Source: Phoebastria nigripes (Eukaryota; Chordata; Aves; Procellariiformes; Diomedeidae). Taken from it: 64,000 bases of DNA. How positions within the stretch are numbered: the first letter of the stretch is position 1; the number at the start of each line of letters is the position of its first letter. The notes beneath the pieces are model-generated. The model did no database searches and was not told the origin of the DNA. It saw only the letters and a list, made by a program, of their open reading frames with translations. Of the stretch, positions 41,137-54,378 are shown in pieces. Location of the stretch: assembly GCA_035582835.1 (NCBI GenBank), contig JAYKAV010003166.1:2830079-2894078 (forward strand), given 5' to 3'. The position numbers and the translations under genes were made by a program.

Positions 41137-44100
41137 CTGAAATAAATAAACTCTATTTCAGCAAGCAATTTTTAGAGTAATCATAAGCAGGTAAAACATT
41201 CAACATTCTATAAAAGCAGAAGTGTGTAGAAAGACCACTTTCACTTGTATCAAGATACAATATATAATAATTTAGTGATAAAAATGCTGATCTTGCCAAG
41301 TTTTCTTTATATAATATGGCACCATCTTGATGCATTTAAGAANGCATCATGCAGAAATGCTAAGTGATTCAAATTAATATGCAAAAAGATCACTATGAAC
41401 CAACTATTAGTCTTCTGTCCTAAGTAACTTATTTTTAGAATAAACCAGAGATGACTCACACTACTGTAACATTAAGATATACGCATCATTCTTAGTGCCC
41501 TAAGGTTGGCACAAGCAACTTGTAAATGTCAGAAAAGCATATAAACCTTGTTAATGTTTTCAGAAATTCATTTAAAGATAGAAACAGGTCCAAAAAGATG
41601 CCTGTCTAAATGCATTGCAATTACGTTACAATTATTTTCCAAATACACAGATATGCTCTGTCTTTTCTCAGCTCATTACTGACTCAAACAATTTGCCCTT
41701 CTGGGATCAATTGTTTGCTAATAAATAATTGTTTACAGTCCCAAAATGATATTAAGGAGTATTCTTATTAGTTTTCCTTCTACAGCCTAATAAGATTCAA
41801 AACTAGCTGATTCCCAAGAGTCTAACCTTAACCTTGCTGTGTTTAACAGCCCAGGAAATGATGAACCATCTGTTTCAGAAAATAATGGAGGGCCAAGAGG
41901 AAATATTGTTTAATTGTAGATTAACCTCCTCATACGGCAGAATGAAGCATCTACAGAATTAGCAACCATAACTAGCAATGAACAAAAATAACTGAAAGCA
42001 GCTCTTACTATTACAAGACCAAAAGCAGCAAGTATTCTTCTATCACCCCTTTTTTTTTTTTTTTGAAACCCTCCCAAATGTATGTATCAAGTACAACCTG
42101 ATTTTAAAAACAGATTTTACCACCTTCGGGTGTGTTGGTTTTTGTTTGTTTGTTTGTTTTGGGTTTTGTTTTTGTTTTTGTTTTGTTTGTTTGTTTTTCC
42201 TTCTTCTTCTTCTTGAGGAAGCCCANAAATAAATACTGAAATAGTTCTGGTTTCATTTTTCCATGAGCACCAAGATTATTTTAAAACAAACATCTCCAAC
42301 TGAGAGAAGGTGTATTTATTCTTCTGTAACTTCCACCTCACATCTCCACAGCGATAAAATGGCTGCTCCGAAGCAATACACAAGTCACTTAAGGGAGGGA
42401 GGGGGAAGGTCTTGAGGTTTTAAACTCAAGAACTTTGATTACTTATGTGTGTCTATTTACGTAGCCACTTAGATACTAAATAATGGAGACAACAGATAAA
42501 GTGTAAGACAGTTTGAATACTAGAAGAAAAAAAAAAAATAGCAATGACAAACCACAGAAATTTGAAAATAAAAACAATTGCTCCTGTGCTAGCATAATGA
42601 AAAGTAGTGCAATTCTGCACTGTGACGGCAATTTTTCTATGTAACATTCATGCCAAAGCGAGCTTAGAAATCTTTTACCTCCATCAATCAGTTTGCCCCA
42701 TTTTGACAGCAACAATGATAGAAAAGGGTGTTATCAGAGGGCTGCAGCAAACTCCAACACACAGGAACTGAGAAAGCTTTTCTTGATTTTACACAGCCTT
42801 CCTAGAACAGTATCTAGATTCACTTCTGACTATGGCAGCTGGGTGCATACTCAGTGTGTAAAGATCTCATTAATTCTAAGTTTTAAATATCCAAACACAG
42901 TAACATTTACACAAATAAATTATTCTTATATTCTTCACTTAATTCTTGAAGCAATGAGCTAGCAATAACTCCACAGCTTCATATAATAGGACCTATTCAA
43001 AAAGGATAAGAGTTTGACATTCTTCTCCTACTAAACAACTAGGCACAATTTTATCCATCAGACGTCTATCAACCTACGGATATTGAAAGCTTGGGCGAAC
43101 AAGATAAAATCAAAACCAACCCTACTGTCAAGCTGCACTATCTACTGGCATCACTAATGCTATTCATGAATTTAGGAAAATTAATAAATCTTGGGATGAA
43201 TGCTCAGAAAGGCTCAAATACAGGTGAAGCATACTCACTTAGGTTTTGTTTCTGCATCTGTCACTTGGCGAATATAGATACCATCTTCAGGATGTTCAAT
43301 GTCATCCATTTCATACATATATGAAGAAGCTATTGCAAGGGTAGTTCCATCATTGCTGAAGGCAAGTGATGCTATGCTTGTGGGATACCGATGGAACTGA
43401 CACAGCCGCTTTTTATTAAATGGATCCCAAATATTTACAAATCCATCGGAACCTCCTGAAAATTAATTTTTAAAAATGTTAAGACTGAAAAGATACAGCA
43501 AAGAAAAAAAAAAAAGAAGGAAAAGAGAAAAACTATCTGGAATTACTTTGTCAGTAAAAACACAGGGTTATACAGAGTTGCATAATTCAGTAAAGAGCAC
43601 GACGAGTATTTCCCAAAATCCCTGTTAAAGCAATTAACTCTCACTGAATCAAATAATTTAAAAACTCTGCTCATTGCAAGAAATACGATTTAAATGCTTA
43701 AAAAGTAAGGGCATATGAAGTAAAGGCTGACCTGTTTAAATCAAAATTAAAGGAACTGATGCAAGTGTTACAAAACATTGAGTATCTACTCTACCTGTGG
43801 CAAACGTGTTGTGGACATTATGGAAAGAAATAGCATTAACTGGATAAATCTGCTCAATGTTATTTTCCTTCAAACGGTGACATTTGAATGCATATTTCTT
43901 CTTCTGGATTTCTGGACTTGGATCCAGATATTCCACCGCAACACGACCTTCAATAGAACTTAAAACATAACCCTACCAAAAAAAAATTTGGAGATACGCA
44001 TTTTAGAAGTTTACAACTGGAGAAGAGATTGCAAGACAGTTTATCTTATACCCCTCTAAATTCAAATAAATGAAATGTAAACAGTCTTAAATTGTGTACA

Positions 44101-47100
44101 ACTAGAAATGGTTTGTTACCACAGATCCATGGCATCATCGATAAAAACTGCTTCTAAGAAAGAAGTAATGCAGAAAAAAAGCTTTCTGAGAGATTCTCAT
44201 TGCACCATAGTTTTAAGCTGACAGAGAGGCTTTCAATTACCCCTGCAGATCCAAACACAAGTTGATTTGGGAAAAAATGTTAAGAGTTAAGAACCCCTTG
44301 TATTTGCCCACCTATCCCCCAGGGCCTAAATATCTCTAATATTTGAGATACTCAAGGGACTATTTAGTTTCAGAATTACATTACATTAAAATTAGTTCAG
44401 AGCTTTATACTAGCAACTAAACACTCAAGTTGAAACAGTATTTTCAGTGAAACTTGATTATAAGTGGTGTCCACTTACCCAGTTAATTACAGTCCTGACT
44501 TAGAGCAACCTGAAATGCTTGTATTATAACTTCTGAGTTAAGCCCATAATAGATCTTTTCAGAAATAGGATTGTAATGGTATCTAGCTATAGCAACGTTC
44601 TTTAAAATCCATAATACAATACAATCTGGAAGATCAGCTTGTTTTACTATAACTAGAACTGAACATGGACAAAGCGTTCATGCCAGTTCAAGAACAAGTA
44701 ACTAGGTCTCCCAATTCCTGTACTATCACTATGTACACGGGAAAATTCCTTTCCAAATTAGTTTGTCAGAAAAAGCTAATCTTCTTGCTTTACTTCAGAA
44801 AGAGAAATACCACAGATGCACTATGTTAACCTACATGGAACAGCTGTATGATCATCTAAATTGTACAATTCCCCCTAGATAATGGATGATGGGTTCTTGA
44901 GTGCATGACAGAGACTCAGAGTTAGAAAAAAAAAAAGGAAAGAAAAATATATAAATGACATTCACATAGTTTTAATCCTGCCCCTGTTCACAGCCTGTTG
45001 AAGAACCTAGGGCTACAACGCATAAAGGCTGCTGAGCAACTGCCAATTCTGTCTTCCTCTCTTCTACTGCAACTTTGGGGGGGGGGGACAGGGGAGGATT
45101 TGTTTTGGTTTTTAATTACATGTCAGCATTGTGATGCATTAAATAGGTTATTTTAAAAAAGGAGAGAAAACAGAGAAAAAAATGAAAACATAATATGCTT
45201 GTAAGTCAGTGGCAAACATTCCTAAGCTACATTATTAGAAAGAGTTAACCTGGAACAAGGAGCCTCAACACCATTTTTTTTTTCCCCCTCCCAGAATTTG
45301 ATTACAAAACTTTGAAGACAAGAAATTTTTTTAAATGAGAAAAAGATGCAGAAAACTTGAAAAATAAACCACCATTTTTCCTAAAGAATATTCAGCAGAA
45401 ATGTAATTACTGACATGGCTCCCATACCTGTTTATTCGGAAACGCTCTGATACAGCGGGTCTGGTATTTCAGACTTGATTCTCTTCGCTGCTGAACGTAA
45501 CCCATGTTCCGCAAATCCCACACCAGCACTCTCCGACCTGCCGTCCCCACAATTAGTCTATCTCCAGACACAGAAAGCGTGTAGACCTTTTAAAAAAAAA
45601 AAAAAAAAAACACACAACAATTTTTAACACTTATCAGCCTGGATATCCATTGTTCTTTGTACAAAATAAAATGTCAGCAATACACAATAACAAAACAGGT
45701 GACATCTACAATAAAGTCTATAGCTATAGATTTCCCCTTTGCTTCAATTTATAACTCAAATTTGGGATAAACAGCAGCAGTATGCAGCTGGTTTAGTGAT
45801 AAGACACTGCTGTAGCATTTCACAAGCTCACCCTTAATTCTGTATCCTAGTACATAGCTGGAAAAAATCAAGCCCAAGGCAGCCCCATACTACATATAAC
45901 AAATTTAGCAAAAAAAAAAAAACTAATATGCATATACACTTGTGCAATTCTAAATTTCAAGTACGTTTGTTCAGTTACTAGTCTCCAGATGTCAGTGATA
46001 TCTAAATAATCTTCCACACACGAGATTTCTTCCTTTTGCTGGTATCACCCATGTTTTAAATGCTACAGGTGTACAGAAGTATTTATGTGTAATTCAAAAG
46101 GGAAATCAGTATTATTCAAGTTTTCCTCAAAAATTATTTCAAGCATTAAATTTATTGGACATTTCAAGGCAAGAGGAGAATAGATACACAGTGACGGGGT
46201 GAAAAAAGGGCATGGATACTGGAATTCCCCACTATCAATTCATGATCCTGCAGTTTAGGCCTACAATACCACGTCACACATTTTCTTCTCGGTTTTCCTC
46301 CATCTGGTAATCACGTGTTTTTCTTTTTAAACAGAATACTTCAAATTGAGCTTCATGTTAATATAGGGGAATAAATTGCCAAGAAATCATTAAAAAAAAC
46401 AGTACTTTGTATACTTTAATAAAACTAAGTGAAATTGAAGGAAGTAATATGCTTGACATCATTAAAAAAGACTCTGACTTGGAATTTTAACTCTACTCCA
46501 AAGACTGGCTCAGAGGTTCAATTTTTGTTTATCAAATTTCTCATGAAAATATTCAGCATATAAATCCTTCTGTTTCCAAATATTACTTGGGATGCAGTTA
46601 ATCTGGAAATATGTTAAAAAAAAAGAAAAAAGGTTCAGTCAAAAACTCTGTGCTATCAAATGAATTACAAGTTGTTGATACACAAGCAAGATGGAATCCA
46701 GCTACCTATAGCTGTCCTGTCACTGAGGTGCTAACAAGAGCAAACTACAAGAATGAGCTTTTTCAAAAGTGATCTAATGCAGCTAAATACACGGGAAACA
46801 AATACTGTATATACCTCAGATCAAGAATCAAAAGTGTATGAGATCTAGTATCCTGCCAGAAGGATTCAATTTACTTTTGGCACATGCTTGTACAATTTCC
46901 CTCAAGCACCTAGTTTCACTTTCTGGTTCTCTGATAAAGCCCAATAAAGCTATTTGGTTCCAGTAAGACTGCACTGAAATATCAGACAAAACAACTTTTC
47001 TCTTCATTTGCTATAAACATTTCTGGAGAAATTATGTTTTCAAAAAGTTAATTTCTAATTAAAAAAAACTAAGCAGACAGGTGTGTATGTGTGTGGGTAT

Positions 47101-50100
47101 ATGTATATAAAACTTCCTTCAACCAATCCACATTCATTCAGCACGCATTCTTGCTCTAAAATGCGATTATTGAGCAAGACTGAGGTCTTAAGATAGGAAG
47201 TGTCTTAAATGTTCACATAGGAGTTGCCTAAAATTTCTGATGATCCCAATTGCCAAATCCCACTTACGCGTAAAAAGGGAAAGAAAACTTTGAGCCAACA
47301 GTAGTTACACACTTCAACAAGACAATTTTTCAAATCTCCCTTCGTTATTGACATAACAATTGATCCAAAAATATTAATAAACATTACATAAAATGTGTTT
47401 GTATGCATGTATGGAAACAAAGGCATAAAGAACATTAAATATCTTAAATCTTCTTTACAAACTGATGTCACACCTGTATAGTAAGTATTCTTTCTACACC
47501 ACACAATCATAAATCACATGAAACCATTGTCATGCAGTTGAGCAGGTGTACACATTTATCAAAGGCAGCATTAAAAAAATGACATAATGAACCTTGCTGA
47601 ACCAATAAGCAGCTTGATTCACTGTGGCTGTCCGTTATATGATATTCTGTCAGCAATTTATCACAGTTCTTTACATGCCACATACAACTATAAATCAAAA
47701 CTAGAAATAATGCAATTACTTTATTCTGAACAAAGGTCTTGCCAGAAGTAGATTCAGCTATGTTGTAACAAAAGTAATAGCTATTTAGATGCAATAGGGA
47801 ATGTAATGATGGCTCATAATTATGACTTGACAATATCTGACAGAGCTAAATGAAATTTAAAAAAAGATATAGGCAAAAAAAATATTCATATGTAAAATTA
47901 TCCATCAATCCAGCCTGTGTTTAGGAGTCTATGAAAAAAACAGAAATTACTGTTCTATGATTCTTTCAATGACACCACTGTAAGCAGTATAAAGATTAAC
48001 ACACCACATAACCATTAGAAAAAGCTTAAGACATTACATTTTACCTTATTTCTCTTGGTCTCTCATTAGCACAGAGGATTTTAGTATTAGGAGAATGTCT
48101 GAATTTACTAGCCATTAGTACAACAACAGGTAAATTACAATACAAGCAATTCTGTTCAACCTTTTAATACAAGTGAAAAAAACAAAATATTATTTCAGAC
48201 AATGTAATTGGCCTCCTATTATATCTCTATGCACATTTCAAAACAATCAGACCTTATGACTGCCAGGATCTGATATATCTAAAAGTCTTAATGTTCAAGG
48301 AAATTGATAGTGCATATTACAATCAAGCCAAGGATTATTAACGATTACATCAATTTCACATGCAGTTTTTGTTAGGTTTTCCTTCCTCACATTTGTTTTA
48401 AATTAAAAGAATTTGGTTCATCAGGAGCACTAAGAATTAAGTTATGCTCTCCTATTGATGAAAGCTCAAAGCCTTAACCTAAAATCGCAATATATTCTGA
48501 AAATTAATGTTTTAAAATGCAACATTTTCACAGTTTAAAAACCACTAAACACAACTTTTCAAATTCAATTCAGTTTCAGACAGTGTCCTGTATGGTGATG
48601 TTCAACCAGTCACTGGATGTATTATTTAACATACCACCTGGAATACAGCACCCAGTACATACCTTTTCAGGTTGAGAGAAGGTTCCTGCATTACAAGGAG
48701 TTCTGGGATCCCACAGCTTAACTGTTTGATCCCAGCTTCCAGTCACCATGACATTCACTTCTGGGCAATACTCAACACACCTGATAGGAGCATCATGAGC
48801 ACCAACAAGGTTTTCTGTAAGAAAATACAATTTATTGTAACTTTACTGGCTCTACAAACAGTCAGAATGTGTTGAAAAAAGAATAAAAAAAGGACACACT
48901 ACTGCGGTACGAACACACTTATTTTCTGACATTCCCACGGGTGTACTGACATGCTAGGAGTCCCTTTACGGATAGTTCAGTCTTCAGAAGCACAACTTTT
49001 GCAAAGATCAGAAATGTTAAATTTAAACTTATGTCTCCTGAGACTATGAAAGAAAGTTAAGAATTTTAGGCAGCCACAGAGAGATCTTCAGAGGTATAAA
49101 GAAGTGTTCAGTATCCAATGGTATCACCACCTGTGACGCAGACACTAATACAGAAAGCGACTTAAGCTTGTATATATTAACATTACGACAAAAAGGAAGG
49201 AAAGGAATTAATATTACATATTAATAAAAATATTAAGTTAATATCAACACTTCTAGAAAGTCACCTATAACAGAATTATTTGACCTTTTTCATAACATTA
49301 CTGCGCATCAAGTTTGTCGAGCCCTGGCTATTGGGTTCTGGTGACCACATTTGTCTCAGGCTGAGATTCGCTTTTCTCTTTAAAATAGATACACCCACAC
49401 AAAAAAGTTAGACAAACTAGCTCCATATTTTGCACCAATGAGGCACTGGAACTGTGTTACTTTCGAGCAATGCTTTGTTAGAAAAAAATGTAGTATAAGG
49501 CCATGATGTTTGACAAAGCAAAAGCTCTATATACATTCTGCCATACATGTGAAAGACCATTCTAAATATGTCTAAACCACAAACCTTTGGAAAATAACAT
49601 GCTCAGATTTAGTTCAGCTTAGCTAGTTCCCCCTAATTGAGACACAGTAGCCTATGGCAGAGCAGGATTATCATCAGAAATCCAATTCAAAGCATCCTAG
49701 AACAAGGATCTACCAAACCTTCTGGCAAACTGCCAAACGCTTCCATGCTTTTAGGTGGTACTTACTAGGGCCACTAGTTATTCTGCTCAATAAAGGCACA
49801 TATGACGTGAACCTTAAATCGACAGTGTGACAAGTATATAGCTATTTCCTTTCCTTCCATTTTCACCTTAAAATAAGTAAATAAAGGAGAAATACAGATT
49901 TAAAATACATCAATGAATATGCATCACGGGAGAAGTTTAAACCCTCAGTTTGGCAGCAACGGATTCAGCCCTTCTGTTAAAGGTGTTACAGCACAATCTT
50001 CGATTACACAGTAAGGAATACTGCCTTGTTCTGTGTCTCAGTGATGAGAAAGGGCTGCGTAGCAAAGGAGACCGCTGAGCACTTACACCAACAACTTAAA

Positions 50101-51643
50101 TCAATAGAGGTTTATAATCAACATCTAAACAGCTGCTACTTAAAGTAAATATCCCCCATCTAAAAAACCTGAAACATATTCTGTTCATGTAAGTATATAA
50201 ACCTGAAGCCAGTTGTTGAGACCACTTACAAAATTCAATCCGCTTACCTTGGTCCGTGTTTAGATCGTGCATTTTCAATTGCTGATCTAATCCTCCACTC
50301 CAGGCATGGGTAGGATCCTATAAAGCAAAAAATTTCACCTTATGACATGCATTAAGTTTCCCTGGTTGCTACACATTTAATCTCTTAGGCTCATAACACA
50401 GGACTTGCTTTCAAGAGTTTTGGGAAGATGGGAATTAAGACACAAGGGTTAAGATCCAGCCCAGATCTAAACAGGCAGATGACAGAAGCTTTGCAAAACG
50501 TTTAAGTAAAGCACTTTGAGCTATACGATTTTTTTTTTTAATCTAAAAGTAAAACTAAAAAGAAACAAAAGCAGTTAGAGGCTATATCAAATAATTTCTC
50601 TTTCTGTAACAGCAAAACACATAATGCTTATTTTTAAATGACCACCAACCTAAGCCAGTGCCACCTAATTGAAGTGTATCCCTTCTAAAACTAAATTTGG
50701 AAACTAGAAACCATTTGACAACCTGTGTGTTGATCCACAGTACGGTATTAGCCATGTGACAAAATGTTGAGTGAAAAAAAGCACAAGTAGAATCAAAAAT
50801 TTAAACTGATCCTTAAAACATTCAGTAACACATCAAGATCAAGTCACTGGAGGACATGCCAGAATACAATGCAAAAAAAGAAGATGCTAATTGAAGCCTT
50901 CTATTTTTAAAAAAAAAAAAAAAAAAAAAAGTGGCACCAATAAACTTAAACCATCCATATTTCAAATCCAGTACATTAAAAATACAGAAATCAAGTATCT
51001 GGTAAATGGCTCACCTGGAACAATGCCATTTCCAAAACAACCCAGTACAAGAAGGTTAAAAAGAAAAGAAAAATTGACTATGGGCATTTATTGTGAATAA
51101 TGATTTCTGGCTATATACTACCAGTACGACTCTAAGAAACACGCACACAATTTACCATACCATTGCAGAAACAGCACAAACCAGCTCAAATTACTTTTGC
51201 CTACCACTTCTACCAGAAGTAAGTTACTTGTGTGCCCGCACCCTTCACAAGAAATACCTATATTTAGGACTAGAATGACATTCATTAAAAGAATAATAAT
51301 TGGCAGAAGTAAACTTTTTTTTGTTAAGCATAGGATTCAGGTAGGGTTTCACTACGCCTTTAATTTCGGGGACTGACAATTTCTCATGTACCTTGGGCAC
51401 TATATGTCTATAAAATATTAATTAAAAAAAAACACCTCACACACTTACATAAAAAGCACAGTCAAGGACAGCTCCTGAATGTTGATATTTGAGTCTCATG
51501 GTGTTGGCAGGAACATCATAGAGCCGGACAGTTGTGTCCCAGGATGAAACAAGCAGAAACTGAGATGTATTTGGACTAAACTTTACTGATGAAATACCAT
51601 CATCTGGAGTTTGATTTAGTTTGAATTCGTTTGATCCCGTCAT
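41127..51643 (-). CDS. BUB3: BUB3 mitotic checkpoint protein (spliced CDS, 7 coding exons, 326 aa)
   Basis: Seven exons on the minus strand join in frame: 51643-51449, 50317-50248, 48814-48663, 45586-45428, 43972-43795, 43455-43239, 41136-41127. All have AG/GT borders and total 981 nt, giving 326 residues plus TAG. The protein begins [11 protein letters not shown] and shows WD40-type blades: [13 protein letters not shown] (31-43), [14 protein letters not shown] (about 71-84), [13 protein letters not shown] (about 111-123), [13 protein letters not shown] and [13 protein letters not shown] (about 252-264). It ends ETKPKST. Family knowledge: BUB3 is a seven-bladed propeller that binds the GLEBS motifs of BUB1 and BUBR1 and phosphorylated MELT repeats of KNL1 at kinetochores, acting in the spindle assembly checkpoint. 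Length equals the 326-residue human isoform as I remember it. The ATG is the first codon after the exon 2 acceptor, and exon 1 is untranslated. No frameshift or premature stop is seen, so the gene looks intact. Confidence 0.97.
41137..43238 (-). other. BUB3: BUB3 intron 7
   Basis: About 2.1 kb separating the last long coding exon from the 10-nt coding tail. It contains a T-run (42050-42064) and a (TTTG)n/(TTC)n simple repeat (42139-42214). No alternative last coding exon was identified. Confidence 0.75.
42139..42214. repeat. (TTTG)n / (TTC)n simple repeat in BUB3 intron 7
   Basis: Visible low-complexity run of TTTG-like units followed by TTC units. On the BUB3 sense strand it reads as CAAA and GAA units. 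Confidence 0.9.
43239..43455 (-). CDS. BUB3: BUB3 coding exon 6, residues 252-323 plus 2 nt
   Basis: This 217-nt exon encodes the last full blade ([17 protein letters not shown]), then [13 protein letters not shown] and [13 protein letters not shown]. The acceptor is AATTTTCAG|GA and the donor CCTAA|GTGAGT. If this donor were skipped, AAG TGA would end the protein at once after KPK (324 residues). Confidence 0.95.
43456..43794 (-). other. BUB3: BUB3 intron 6 (339 bp)
   Basis: Short AT-rich intron between the two exons encoding the last WD blades. It has an A-rich run near 43503-43516. Nothing else seen. Confidence 0.85.
43795..43972 (-). CDS. BUB3: BUB3 coding exon 5, residues 193-251 plus 1 nt
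   Basis: This 178-nt exon encodes [18 protein letters not shown] through [11 protein letters not shown]. The acceptor is TTTGGTAG|GGT and the donor ACAG|GTAGAG. The split codon G|GA gives Gly252. It carries the linker rich in basic residues ([16 protein letters not shown]) typical of BUB3. Confidence 0.96.
43973..45427 (-). other. BUB3: BUB3 intron 5
   Basis: AT-rich non-coding DNA with short homopolymers, including a G-run near 45078-45087. Nothing else recognised. Confidence 0.8.
45428..45586 (-). CDS. BUB3: BUB3 coding exon 4, residues 140-192
   Basis: This 159-nt exon encodes [10 protein letters not shown] through IRAFPNKQ and includes the blade [15 protein letters not shown]. The acceptor follows a long T-run (T...TAAAAG|GTC) and the donor is CAG|GTATGG. 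Both borders fall between codons. Confidence 0.96.
45587..48662 (-). other. BUB3: BUB3 intron 4 (largest coding intron)
   Basis: About 3.1 kb of AT-rich non-coding DNA. The acceptor end has a long T tract on the minus strand (A-run 45592-45610 on the plus strand). Open frames near 47.2-47.8 kb are low-complexity and show no family motif. Confidence 0.8.
48663..48814 (-). CDS. BUB3: BUB3 coding exon 3, residues 89-139
   Basis: This 152-nt exon runs from [13 protein letters not shown] to TFSQPEK. The acceptor is TTCTTACAG|AA and the donor GAAAAG|GTATGT. It contains the very conserved blade [13 protein letters not shown]. Confidence 0.96.
48815..50247 (-). other. BUB3: BUB3 intron 3
   Basis: AT-rich non-coding DNA. 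No repeat family, RNA gene or extra exon recognised. Confidence 0.8.
50248..50317 (-). CDS. BUB3: BUB3 coding exon 2, residues 66-88 plus 1 nt
   Basis: This 70-nt exon encodes [23 protein letters not shown]. The acceptor is TTTATAG|GAT and the donor CAAG|GTAAGC. The last G joins AA of the next exon to give Glu89. The residue after GGLD is Gln here; human BUB3 has His at this place as I remember it. Confidence 0.95.
50318..51448 (-). other. BUB3: BUB3 intron 2
   Basis: AT-rich non-coding DNA with a poly(A) run at about 50910-50930 (plus strand). Nothing else recognised. Confidence 0.8.
51449..51643 (-). CDS. BUB3: BUB3 coding exon 1 (gene exon 2), residues 1-65
   Basis: This 195-nt exon encodes residues 1 to 65, from MTGSNEF to AVLDCAFY. 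The acceptor (pyrimidine tract then TTCTTCAG) abuts the ATG, so the start codon is the first triplet of the exon. The donor reads TAT|GTAAGT. It carries the first WD blade, including W36 in SSWDT. Confidence 0.96.
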
Positions 51644-53209
51644 CTGAAGAAAAGACAATAACGCGCAGATACAATTTTAGTAATAACAAGACCATAAGCC
51701 TAGCAAGTCAGTTAGCTAACTGATCCATCTTAAAGGTAACTTAAAGTAGACCTGAAAAGTTTGCTAGCTTTTACACAGAAGAAGTTCAGAACACCCAGAT
51801 TTCTGACAAACTCTCTAAAATTCAAGATGCTAATCCCTGTCCAAAACCTCCGTAAGTTCCTCAGCCTATAGAGAGCTTTTAAATTTAAATATCAACTATA
51901 ACATGGAATAAACAGTACAAAAAGTTTATTTTTATTATTATTATTATCATCTATAAGTTTAGCTATTGTTACTTACAAATGTATTTTTCCCCCACACTAC
52001 TGTGTATGTGTCTGTACTTCTAAAAGTAAATATTTACAGATTACTGTGAGCATCAAGAAGTTACTTTAAAAAACACACACAGGCAGAAAGGAATCTGATT
52101 TGAAAACTCCAACAAAAAGCATTGATTTGTTCCTGATTTGGTATGACTGTCATATACTTCCAAGAATTGCAATTGGATCATCTTTTAATCGTTTCGGGCT
52201 CTCTGCAACTTTCCACTCCTTAGGCTTCCATAAGTGCTANAAAATATTTCCAATGAAACAGTTTTAAGATTTTTTTTTTTCCCCTCTTAAGAGTCTAAAG
52301 AAGGTCAGATAAGAAAGGAAAGTTATACTTTGTGGGGTACTGAAACGTAGAGCAAAGATGTAAACGTGATGTGACTGGGAAAAAGAAAAAAATCAACGAC
52401 TCTGAAGGTAACTGCAGCACTCACTTCATAGGACTAGTTATAGTCGTACATACAAAAATTCAAAGAAGGAGAGCAGAGGCTATGAACGGCAAATTTCAGC
52501 TGGGAAGACAGCACAGACCTTACGAACACTCTGAAAGAAGAAACCGTTCATTATATGTACACTAACAAAAGCACCAAAACTTTTTTTAAGGCTTCAGAAA
52601 GCCTTAACAGCACACTTCCCTTATGCTAAAAGGACAGAGAAGTAAATTAGTTCAGGTCTTCTATAACACTCCCACTCCTGAATTTGTATGTACAACTGTA
52701 GAAGTTAAGATTAGACCTCTGAGAATAAATCAAAAGAGAATAAGCNGATGAACTAGGACAAGGTTCAAATTTAGTGCACAATTATTCTAGTTCACCACTT
52801 GTCAGTAACTAAACAATCATCAAGTTACATAATAATGTGAGCACTACACATTCTTACACTGGAAGAATTTCCTAGGTGGGAGCTCTGGTAGGCATTCTGT
52901 AAGACATCCTTCAAAAAACCCCACTATGTAAACACAAAGTGCTATTTCTGCTATTTAAACATGAAGTGATTAAAAAAATCCTTTTAAAAATAGGAAATCA
53001 CTTTTTTTTTTTTAACTCCTTTTTTCAGCTCTGCTTTGGGAACACTTGGGCAAAAGACAGATATGCTTGAGAATTTGCCACATGTATTTCTACATGAATA
53101 CTATAAAGAATTCAGCAGCACCTTCATCACACTTTAAACGGTGAAATGTACCTCAGTGAGTATTTCAGATGGATGTACAAAGACACAAAATCTAAAGGAA
53201 TTCAGAACA

Positions 53210-53262
53210 ACTATGAGAATTAGACTGGATGGGCTAATTGCCTTGTCTACTCGTGGCAGAAA
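53210..53262 (+). repeat. Possible degenerate CR1 LINE 3' end in BUB3 intron 1
   Basis: The string TAGACTGGATGGGCTAAT followed by CTTGTCTAC resembles the region just before the tail of CR1 elements. It is short and worn, with no clear octamer tail, so this is tentative. Confidence 0.3.
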
Positions 53263-54378
53263 ACTCAAACAACAAACATGAGGATTTGAGGTGCCGGGTA
53301 CAACAGTTACTAACCAGCCCAAAACCAATCAACAAGCCGCACTCCAGGAAGCAAAGTTAATTACATCAGAAACCTGGAAGGATCTCCCAAAAGTATTTTT
53401 AATCCAGAAAAAAATTATAAAATATCAGAATTTAAATATATCCTATCTTTTGCATGTTAAAAAAAAAAAAACAAACAAAAAAAAACACCACAAAAACAAA
53501 CAAAAAAACCCCACAACACACCACACAAAGAGCTCTGCACATTTTCACAAATGCAACCGCTTCACAACCGGGATTGCCAAACAACAGTGATTGTCATGCC
53601 CACCTCAGACAACAAAGTCCTGGCAAAATGTTCAAGCACCGCAAGAGATAACTCGCAAAAAAGACGTTATAGGGAAGATGCATGCTGCTGAAACTGTAAT
53701 GCTGACTTAACTACAGGGTGCACCTCCGCAATTCTGTCACTCCCAAAACCTCATTTTTACTGAACAGATAAGAAATCAGTGCTTTTATAGCTCCTCTGCA
53801 CATAGCACTCTCTATCATTTAGCTAGCCGGTAAGCATTTCTCAAACAAAGCAAGCCGCGTTGTTGAAAGCGCTAGGACGACCAGTCTGTACTTCCATTAA
53901 GAAGACATTAAAAGTACCGTTTTCATATTGCACGAGTTCCTCTCGCTGCTCCACGCAACACCAAGGAAAAGCTTTCTTCCTGCAGCAGATTACGGAAGCA
54001 CTGAGGCGTCTGAGACACGGTCGCTCTCGCAGTCCGGCCCCGGAGAAGCACGTCGGGATGCGGGAGATGCTGCCGGCTGCGGCGGGAAGGAAAGAGAGTG
54101 AGAGAAGGGCCCGAGAACCGAGGGAGGGCCGAGGCTAGCGGCGGAGAGGCTCCGGCACCCGCGGCCCCGCCGGGGAACGGACGCGGAGCCCGGGCGCCCC
54201 GGGAGGGCGGGAGAGGCCGCGGCGCCCGGCGCGGCTGAGGGGAGGCAGCCGCCAGCCCGCGAGAGGGGAGGCCNTCCCCAGGCCGAGGCGCCCGCTCCGC
54301 CTCAGCGCTGCCACTCGACGCAGGCCCGGCCGTACCACACAGGCCTCTGCACCCCTCGCCCCGCACGGAGGGCGAAGG

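Noticed and set aside
42061..42100. Possible alternative BUB3 last exon (CAG followed by GTTGTACTTGA on the minus strand)
   Set aside because: Joined to exon 6 it reads AAG TTG TAC TTG and misses the expected ending. The acceptor at 41137 gives the expected KST-stop.
47940..47975. TTCTATGATTCT string like a CR1 octamer tail in BUB3 intron 4
   Set aside because: The preceding sequence does not resemble the CR1 3' body, so a chance match is likely.
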